Assembly: GCA_029964075.1 (NCBI GenBank)
Contig: CM057135.1
Coordinates: forward strand, 7,115,001 to 7,179,000
DNA from: Patiria pectinifera
Taxonomy: Eukaryota; Echinodermata; Asteroidea; Valvatida; Asterinidae
Reading direction: 5' to 3'
Length of the DNA: 64,000 nt
The notes beneath the pieces are model-generated. The model was given only the letters and a program-made list of their open reading frames with translations. It did no database searches and had not been told where the DNA came from. The translations under genes were made by a program, and so were the position numbers. Positions 57,181 to 64,000 of the stretch are shown piece by piece. How positions within the stretch are numbered: the first letter of the stretch is position 1; every line of letters begins with the position of its first letter.

Positions 57181-57247
57181 TGGTGGGGACCTTCGTCGTG
57201 CCCTTGTTTTGGTACGATTTCTCGGATTCAGACAGAAATCTTGAAGG
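57181..57247 (+). other. Candidate exon in the 4.3 kb element
   Basis: ATGGTGGGGACCTTCGTCGT opens a short frame ending GAAG|GTAAGT. A possible next exon (57888-58002) starts after TTGCCTTGTAG and ends before GTGAGC. A third acceptor-like site (TGTGCTTGTAG) is at 58540. The joined frame is short and protein-unlike, so this may be a non-coding transcript or chance. Confidence 0.25.
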
Positions 57248-59084
57248 TAAGTATACAGATTTTGTAATTATTTTGCTCAGGGTAATTCCTTCCTCCATGT
57301 TCATAGGCGACACAACTTTTTTCCCACGCCAATTGACACGACCAGCCTTTATTGTCGCACATGAAACAGTCGTTGTGTAGGCGCATTTAACTATCCAAAA
57401 GCACACACTATGAAACTACACAACGACTCTTGTATGTGAAAGACTTTATCTAAATACTATTTATACAAAAATATTTTCTCCGTGGGTCATATTACTTGCA
57501 TTTTGCAATACCTACCCCCAACATCATCACAAATAATCACATGGGAAAGAATGTTGCAATCTGACGCTGCTTTTTTTCATCATATACAGTGATAGGTACA
57601 TGTATGCATGTTATCTCAATAAACATGATAAAGGTTAGGCCTAATTGCAAAATTGATTGATATGAGAATTAGACATGAATCTGAGAAACATTTCCAATTT
57701 TGCTAATTTTGACTTAAGACCGAGTTGGCCTTGAATCAATTCGACTTCATCGAGTTGAGTGAGTTGCCTTTGACCGACAGACCGAGTTGACTGGGACAGA
57801 GTTGACTCGAAACCCATGTAAAAACATGTGCACAAACATGTGTACATTAACTTGAATATGTACATGTACTTTAATTTGCCTTGTAGGAGTATGTGGTTGT
57901 TGTCTCTCTACAATGTGGAGTTTACGGCATTCCAGCATGACGCACAATCCGCCCTGCCTTGATGAAGGACACTGCTGTCAGAAAATTTGACAACATTCAT
58001 CGGTGAGCACTGTTTTATCTACATGTATACATTTTTTCTACTAGATTGATCATGGCAATGTGGCATTTGTTTTTACTTACTTATAAATGTACATACGAAT
58101 ACATGCATGCAAATGTTCATGTACTTACATTACATGTTCACGTCTGTACATATACAAAAATAATTTTTTTCCAACTTTTCGATTCGACATCTTATAGCTT
58201 TAGCACTCATATTCAAAGGTAGACAAAGTCTGAAAAAATTATTCTTAGAAAATTACAAATCCCCCTCCCCCCGCCGCCACATAAAATTAAACCCAAAACA
58301 AACAATACAAAAAGCAAGTTTAGGGTGTGATAGTTATCCATTAATTCAATGCGAGGCTTTTGAGATGTTTGATGGAAGCACTGGTCCCTTCAATTGTTTA
58401 CGTCACTTTAAAGCTTATGCGCATGTGCTTAAAAATAATGTAAACAACAATACAAAAGGACTGGCGTGTTTGCTGCCACCATGCGTCGCAAAAGTCTCCT
58501 ATTAACTTTGTTCAATTTGTTACTTTCTTGTTGTGCTTGTAGGTTTCTTCTGATTCCTGTGTTGGTGGAAACGTGTTGGCGGCGCATAATGGATGAGCTT
58601 CGGAAGTTCCCCTGCATCCTCTGTACTGCCACCCACCCAGTGCGATTGAACTATGTTTGGATCAGTTCCTGGCCCTGTTCATTCCAACAGCCCAACCCCC
58701 CAATCTGAACCTTTCTATTAATGCTCCGGTATGGCATATGGTATTTTTAGTACTCTTCTAAGAGCTTGAAGTGGGAGTGGTAGCAGATCTGTTCGCCGCC
58801 TCCCTGTCCCAGACACTTGAACTGTATAGAACGTAATTGACGTAAACATGTCATAATGAACAACTTGCTGGGGGAAAGGGGGTGATCTTGAGATTAGATG
58901 GAACTTTCAGAGCTTACTTGAGGTAATCATTGAGCAATCTATTTTGTCCGTAATGCCCTAGCTCTCAGATGGTATGCAGTTCAATTCCTGACTTAACGAC
59001 ACTCATTGTAACCTACGATGCATCATCGTATCCTTACAACATGTCGCATCTGAAACGCGTCCTGCAATTCATTTCACAAAATGC

Positions 59085-59336
59085 GTCGTAAGTGCGAGCC
59101 GTCGTAAGTGCGAGCCGTCGTAAGTGCGAGCCGTCGTAAGTGCGAGCCGTCGTAAGTGCGAGCCGTCGTAAGTGCGAGCCGTCGTAAGTGCGAGCCGTCG
59201 TAAGTGCGAGCCGTCGTAAGTGCGAGCCGTCGTAAGTGCGAGCCGTCGTAAGTGCGAGCCGTCGTAAGTGCGAGCCGTCGTAAGTGCGAGCCGTCGTAAG
59301 TGCGAGCCGTCGTAAGTGCGAGCCGTCGTAAGTGCA
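59085..59336. repeat. 16 bp satellite, 15 perfect units plus a partial
   Basis: GTCGTAAGTGCGAGCC is repeated from 59085 to 59324 without visible change and ends with GTCGTAAGTGCA. Because 16 is not a multiple of three, the minus strand gives a 16-residue repeat in every frame. These ORFs are not evidence of a gene. Confidence 0.95.
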
Positions 59337-60189
59337 GGTCATCCAGGCACAAGTATATATACGTACGTGTAATGAAAAACATTTAAAGCTGAAATTTTCA
59401 TCGTCACACCTCTTACTTTAGATATACATGCACTGAAGTTGAACTGCAACCACCCGTCAAAAAAAAAATTACTCAATAAAAAAAAAAAAAATCTGAATTG
59501 TCTTCGGGTCTGTGAATATGCTTAACCTCTTGGCTTTCATAAAATTAAACTTTTAAATCGATTCCTTTATAAATCAATTGCAAAATGTTCCTTGTTTTGG
59601 ATTATCAATAGTTTTATCACATGTTCAACCTTCCTAATTTCCTAAGCTGAGTTCATGCAATAATGTATGTCACTTTGTTGAGACAATGAGAGTAAATTTA
59701 ATCATCCTAATTCAAGAGTATTGCTGATTAGTTTCAGAGAATTTAAATTTCCTGCATTACATGTATACAATTTATAGTGAAGAATGGCTGTTGTAAAGCT
59801 TCACCTCTCTGAAAAGTGTTTTTAAATGATGTGAATTAGTTGTGAAATAAAGAATGTTCTTTGCAAAACAACAATTCGTATTGTTTTGTTTAAGCTTGAG
59901 TCTATTTTCAGCAACACCCTCCAGAATATTCATAGGGGTTAGTGTCCCATACTAAACTCAAATTCATGTTTGGATTGTGCTTTATTCCTCCATGTGCATA
60001 CACGTACAGTAGCAAAGTTTGGGATTGTTTTTATTGTTCCAGAATGAATTTCAGCCTAGAGCAGACTGTTCTTTCTTTGTAAGATACTCTTTTTTGTATT
60101 TTATTTGCATTCTTGAAGTTTCTTGTGATAGAAAATGCGTTATTCTTACGGGTTTTGAGGCCGCGGTGTCAACGCGGACTGTACGTAAT

Positions 60190-60275
60190 ATCATGTACAT
60201 GTACAATGTACATGTACATTGGGTTCACACACGTACATGTACGTAATGCGCACAGTACATGTACGTGTACGTAAT
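60190..60275. repeat. TACATGTA-rich palindromic tract
   Basis: A run of overlapping self-complementary words (CATGTACATGTACA, ACGTACATGTACGT) near the right side of the 4.3 kb element. It could fold into hairpins. No gene. Confidence 0.6.
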
Positions 60276-60885
60276 TCATATAGCGCACACAAAGCATGCA
60301 GAGCCAGGCCGGTTGGTACCCGCGCGTCAGTTTGAATGTACTAGCGGCATAACAAATTGTAAACCAGCGATCCAAAGTTCGTATCCTCCGTGAAACACAG
60401 AATTGTAGCGTAACTTTCAGCGCCTAGAATTTCGTTTTCAATTGTGTCCCAGCCAAGAACAAGTATGATTTGTGTTTAATAATTACTGAATAATAGCAGT
60501 AATATCAAGATATCTTCGGAAGCACCGGATCAACGTTTCTTCAAGGATCGTTCTTAAGTCCTCGCTACACGATAAAATTCACAGAGCACAGTAAAAATTT
60601 CAGCGAAAATTCACCGAAACAAACAATGTGAGATAATCTGTCACCCTTTTTTATTTATTTATGAAAGAACATATCACTCTTCGTCACCCTCTGTCATTAA
60701 TAATTGTAAAAAAAATGTTTCAAATGTCTATTTTTGACATTTGTTTCGACGGAACATCGACACATTTTTTCCGAACATGGAAAGCGCCATGTTGTGTGAC
60801 GTCACAGGCGCATTCGAGTTAACAAATACCAAACTAACGCATCACAGACACTTTGTGTGTGCGCTATGCAAGTGAAACTGCCGTG

Positions 60886-61720
60886 AACAGAGGGTAACAA
60901 GTGGGTGCTCGTCGCTGGAGATTATTTCTCCAAATGGATGGAGGCCTATGTCCTCCCAAATGGCCAAGCTCCCACCGTGGCTAAAGCTTTTGTGACAAAC
61001 TTTGTATGCCGGTATGGGGTACCTCGGGAGTTACACTCCGACCAGGGGCGTAACTTTGAGTCTGCTATCTTTTCGGAAATGTGCAAGATCCTTGGGATAA
61101 GAAAGACCCGGACAGTGCCGTATAACCCCAAATCCAATGGGTTAATCGAGAGATTTAACCGTACACTGATAACCACAGTGTCAATGATGCCTGATACGAG
61201 CCGTGGCCAGAGGGACTGGGATGAACAGTTGCCATTTGCTACATTTGCCTATAGGTAAGTTCCTCAGGAGTCCACGGGAGAGACCCCGAATATGCTTATG
61301 CTCGGACGGGAGGTTGCGTTGCCAATAGACTTGACGACGGAGACACCACCTTTGAGGGGAGATGAACCTAACACAGACTATGGAGAGGAATTGAGGCATC
61401 GCATGCAAGTGGCTCATGACCGAGCCAGGCAAGAACTCAGGTTGAGTGCGAGGCATCAAAAGCGCACGTACGATAGACAGAGGATGCAAGGCACAAGGAG
61501 GGAACATTCGTCTGGCTGTACGACCCCTCTAAGAAGAAAGGGTTATCGCCCAAGTTGGTGAGCCGGTGGAAAGGGCCTTTCCTAGTGATCAAGAAACTTT
61601 CGAAGGTGACGTTTAGGATACAGAGGAAAAACCACGGGGCGAATGCAGGTAGTGCATTCAGACCGACTGAAGGAGTTTCAGGGTAAGGCATTGGAGGCGT
61701 GGCAGGTGCCGCCACTCAGA
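60886..61720 (+). pseudogene. Gypsy integrase, C-terminal part
   Basis: Continues after the insertion: WVLVAGDYFSKWMEAYVLPN, HSDQGRNFES (second Asp) and SNGLIERFNRTL (Glu). An in-frame TAA at 61256-61258 follows FAYR. The same frame then continues STGETPNMLMLGREV to 61560, where a frame change moves the end (KGLSPKLVSRWKGPFLVIKK) to the next frame. The catalytic core would otherwise be complete. Confidence 0.75.
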
Positions 61721-61727
61721 GACAAAA

Positions 61728-61997
61728 ATGGACGCACAAGAGCCACCACAGGAGTTTAAGTGCAAGCAGTGTGACCGCACTTACCAACAGAGGCCAAGTC
61801 TAGCTCGCCACGTTCGGACAGAGCATGCGGCGAAATCCCTGTTTGCCTGGTGCCGCCGTTGTTCAGTCCGATCCAACAGGAAGGGCAATCTTAGACGCCA
61901 CTACAGCAAGGAACACCCTGAGCATCTGGATGAGGTGGATGGGATTGCGCTTGAGACAGAGGCGGAACGGATGGCGCAGCCGAGGAAGACGCTTTGA
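61728..61997 (+). CDS. C2H2 zinc-finger ORF downstream of Gypsy pol
   Basis: 89 codons from an ATG. One good C2H2 finger, CKQCDRTYQQRPSLARHVRT + EH, is followed by a second, CRRCSVRSNRKGNLRRHYSK + EH. The position after pol is where some Gypsy elements carry env or accessory ORFs. A nucleic-acid-binding accessory role is inferred. The stop at 61995 may be a truncation, because open sequence of similar base composition follows to 62621. Confidence 0.55.
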   Translation: MDAQEPPQEFKCKQCDRTYQQRPSLARHVRTEHAAKSLFAWCRRCSVRSNRKGNLRRHYSKEHPEHLDEVDGIALETEAERMAQPRKTL

Positions 61998-62285
61998 CTA
62001 AAGCTATCCCGGAGGGATCTTGGAGATTGTGCGTCCTGGAGTGAGGCGCGGGAGATGTTCTAGGGGGAGCGAAGGAATTGCTCTCGGAGCAGGAGTGCAG
62101 GGAGCAGCAGCCGACCTCGCGAGAAGAAGGAGGAGACGGCAAAGGAAACGCCGTCCGTTGACAGGGGAAAAGCTAAGCATCGCCAGGCCCCGTCAGCGAC
62201 TGAGTCCTCGGCTAGCCAAGCTGAGGGTAATGCTCCACTGGATCTATCCGTTCGTGCTCCAGCGCAGATTCCAGCAGAGATCTCG

Positions 62286-62621
62286 TTGTCACCGTCTCCC
62301 ATGTCGGTCTTTGGGGAGGCTAAGGAGGCGCCACGGCCCTTCGTACGAGCTGGAGGCGGGAAGCCACGTGGAATGTTAGCCATGATGGAGGTCAACGAGG
62401 GTACAGATGGAGAATCTCCGGAGGTAGAGGCGACGTCCCCACCGGATGCGGTGCCGGCCAAACCCATACAGCTGCCAGCCATGAAGGGAAAAGTCAAGAA
62501 GGTCGTCGAGAACACCACAACCATCCGCTACGACACAGATGGGAAGAAGGTCGAAGAGATCCGGCAGCATCGAGTATACCACGTGGAATTCGAGCATGAC
62601 TTCCAGAGCGGCACCTCCTAG
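62286..62621 (+). pseudogene. C-terminal accessory ORF of the Gypsy element
   Basis: 111 codons. Pro/Glu-rich start, a basic stretch (MKGKVKKVVENTTTIRYDTD), then a charged end (HRVYHVEFEHDF). Probably the tail of the zinc-finger ORF in another frame (lesions at about 62000-62280). Not recognised. Confidence 0.35.
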
Positions 62622-63120
62622 AGTTTCTAATTTGAGTTCTTCAGTTTCTTAAAAGTTATCTACCGTTTTATAAAATTTATATTCATCAAAAGTTTCTAAA
62701 AGTTTTGTATTTACCTAAAAGTTGTTACGTTTTGTATTTATCTAAAGGTTTGTTAAGTTTTCATATAGGGACTTCACCTCATTGGTTGCACACAATCGGC
62801 GCGCGAGCGGCAGTGCGTGTTTAGACAACAATTTATTTATTTGCTTGTAATCAGTTAATTATTGAGGGTACAATTTAATCCATAACTGGGAGGGTCATGC
62901 AGCAGTACGTAATTGAGTGATAATTAAAGGAGGTCACATCATCATTATTTCCTTGTCCCAATTACTCTTGTCCTGTGTCATGTCTGTCCCCGAGGAGGTT
63001 TACTGAGGGTCCAGTCGTTAGCCCTGTGCATTAGGCGGTACATTTCCGCCAAACGGGCCTACTCCACCGGTCTTGGGTCTCTTAAAGGAGGTACCACACC
63101 TGCTGGGTGACCACCGGGGG
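62622..63120 (+). other. 3' non-coding region of the Gypsy element, possible LTR
   Basis: Repeated AAAAGTTTCTAAAAGTTTTG-like words lead to purine tracts AAAGGAGGTCAC (62927) and AAAGGAGGTACC (63086), either of which could be the polypurine tract. Without a second LTR the boundary cannot be fixed. Polinton polymerase sequence resumes by about 63150. Confidence 0.4.
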
Positions 63121-63149
63121 AACAAATCGTCCGTGGTAATTTGTACATT

Positions 63150-64000
63150 TCGAGAAATGACATATCGCATTCTGGAAATGACGTCGTCGTTTTGTAGCTT
63201 GGCTTCTGGATAATGTTTTCGTATTTAGATTGATCGTCTTTGTTCGTCTGACGTTTTCCCATTGTCTTACCAAACACGCTGTTATTCATGAGCTTAAAAA
63301 AGTCCTTTTCAAAATCAGAGGTCGCTTTTGTTATGAGTTGCCTGTTTTCGTTGATGTAAGATGCCATCCAAGGCATTTGCTTAAATTGTAGCGCTCGAAG
63401 CACCTTTTTAAGTTTCAAACCGAGTTTCAGATACAACTGCAACGTGACGAAACATATTTTTGTTGAGGATTAAGGGAACACGTTAATTTTTGCACGTTGC
63501 TACTAGGTTCGGTATCCAGTAACTCGTTTTGATAATCAGACATCCATTCTTTAGGTATGACGATATTTTCTGGCGCTAGCAGGTAATCGTTGTGTAGATC
63601 GTGAAGATTGTCTGGGTATTCTAAATCTACTTCAAAGCAATAACCGGTGTTTGACGTTTTCCTAAGAGATAATAATTTTTCCGCGGTGAACTGTGTCGTG
63701 GTGTACCATTTAAAATCTTTGTACGGTAGGTATTGACTCATAGCCCAACCGTATAGATTATTTGCGTCTAGGTAGGTGATGTAACTCGACGGCTCGTTTG
63801 GATTATGGTCGGGTAGGTATTTGTTGTTGGCTTTGTGGTATCCCATACCACCCACGCTCGATATCCCACCGCGTTTCGCTTTCTCAAAAAATAAATGTTT
63901 GTCTACATTGGTCAACAACTCGAGTTTAACTTCCGAGTGTTTTAACAAGGCGTCCCACGACAATCCTGGTGCTGTGTAGTAATTAGCCGGATCTAACGCG
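63150..64000 (-). pseudogene. Polinton protein-primed DNA polymerase B, partial
   Basis: Enters from the right window edge: PGLSWDALLKHSEVKLELL, RGGISSVGGMGYHKANN, then motif A YLDANNLYGWAMSQYLPYKD. A frame change near 63440 moves to LYLKLGLKLKKVLRALQFKQ and motif B (KATSDFEKDFFKLMNNSVFG + KTM). The sequence is lost soon after, before the DTD motif C, where Gypsy sequence starts. Polintons use this enzyme to copy themselves from a terminal protein. The 5' end lies outside the window. Confidence 0.85.

Larger units (their letters stand above)
56611..60885. mobile_element. 4.28 kb TIR element inserted in the Gypsy integrase
   Basis: Ends CACGGCCGTTTCACT and AGTGAAACTGCCGTG. A perfect AACA duplication (56607-56610, 60886-60889) flanks it. 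Removing the element and one AACA restores the integrase frame (PVST to EGNKWVLV). CAC-type ends with a four-base target resemble Chapaev-type elements, but no transposase ORF is present. Inside are splice-site-like signals and a 16 bp satellite. Confidence 0.75.
52795..63120 (+). mobile_element. Ty3/Gypsy LTR retrotransposon, degenerate, no 5' LTR seen
   Basis: Gag, protease, RT, RNase H and integrase run left to right in the order of Ty3/Gypsy, followed by an extra zinc-finger ORF and a non-coding 3' region. Gag begins directly after Polinton integrase sequence with no LTR copy between, and the 3' region (62622-63120) has no partner upstream. The element is 5' truncated or has lost its LTR in a rearrangement. 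A 4.3 kb DNA element interrupts the integrase. The RT and RNase H active sites carry substitutions. Exact ends are uncertain by tens of bases. Confidence 0.75.
48490..64000. mobile_element. Polinton/Maverick remnant, interrupted by a Gypsy element
   Basis: Recognised parts: two minus-strand conserved genes (48870-49743), packaging ATPase, major capsid and a conserved small protein on the minus strand (50086-52107), retroviral-like integrase on the plus strand (52142-52790), and protein-primed DNA polymerase B on the minus strand from about 63150 to the window edge. Polintons are self-synthesising DNA transposons with virus-like genes. Terminal repeats are not seen, and the parts between integrase and polymerase have been replaced by the Gypsy element. 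Nearly every gene has a frameshift. Confidence 0.8.

Noticed and set aside
59034..59382. Minus-strand ORFs of about 102 codons with a repeated RTYDGSHLRRLALTT peptide
   Set aside because: They are translations of the 16 bp satellite; any repeat without stops gives such ORFs.
62020..62524. Overlapping ORFs on both strands near the Gypsy 3' end
   Set aside because: GC-rich sequence gives long frames in all directions; only the plus frame at 62286-62621 connects to the element's accessory ORF.

Overview
The window is nuclear DNA from an animal. It has spliced genes with GT-AG introns, almost no single-copy coding sequence, and dense, deeply nested transposable elements. Polinton/Maverick, Ngaro, Ty3/Gypsy and CACTA-type elements together, with long AT-rich spacers and many TACATGTA-like words, suggest a marine invertebrate. 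The species cannot be named from sequence alone. I see no bacterial operon, tRNA, rRNA or CRISPR array.

Region 1 (1-6.5 kb): a decayed transposase gene of an unclassified family lies on the minus strand (224-3779). A 1.2 kb inverted-repeat element splits it. Region 2 (6.5-37.3 kb): a small exon at 6478-6565 joins in perfect phase to coding sequence from 34141. This outlines a frameshifted gene for a coiled-coil, RNase H-like (transposase-like) protein. Its intron holds a whole Ngaro-type tyrosine-recombinase retrotransposon (about 6575-32938, minus strand) with diagnostic A1-ORFs-B1-A2-B2 split direct repeats. The Ngaro RNase H is broken by an 18.8 kb CACTA-like DNA transposon (9870-28674), and its RT by a 1.37 kb foldback element (29029-30401). 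Removing either insert plus one duplicated target restores the reading frame.

The CACTA-like element is the most interesting object. It carries a zinc-finger plus RNase H-like transposase (16872-19381), and around it a nine-exon gene with a SAM-like domain. All nine exons are open and phase-compatible (10158-26499, about 510 codons). The transposase lies inside intron 1 of that gene. At least six smaller foldback or MITE elements sit in the introns.

Region 3 (37.3-48.5 kb): two MITEs, then an 8.37 kb near-perfect palindrome bounded by TTAA (39390-47761), with arms of 4.3 and 3.9 kb around a 101 bp spacer. Small ORFs are conserved in both arms. Arrays rich in AACGTTT follow. Region 4 (48.5-64 kb): a Polinton remnant (two conserved minus-strand genes, packaging ATPase, major capsid, a conserved small protein, divergent integrase, and protein-primed DNA polymerase B at the right edge). 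It is interrupted by a degenerate Ty3/Gypsy element (about 52.8-63.1 kb) with no 5' LTR and an extra zinc-finger ORF. That element's integrase is in turn split by a 4.3 kb TIR element (56611-60885) holding a 16 bp satellite.

Most elements are broken by frameshifts or lost catalytic residues. The CACTA SAM gene and the 733-codon transposase ORF are the main exceptions. Frameshifts could be natural decay or, in part, assembly error.
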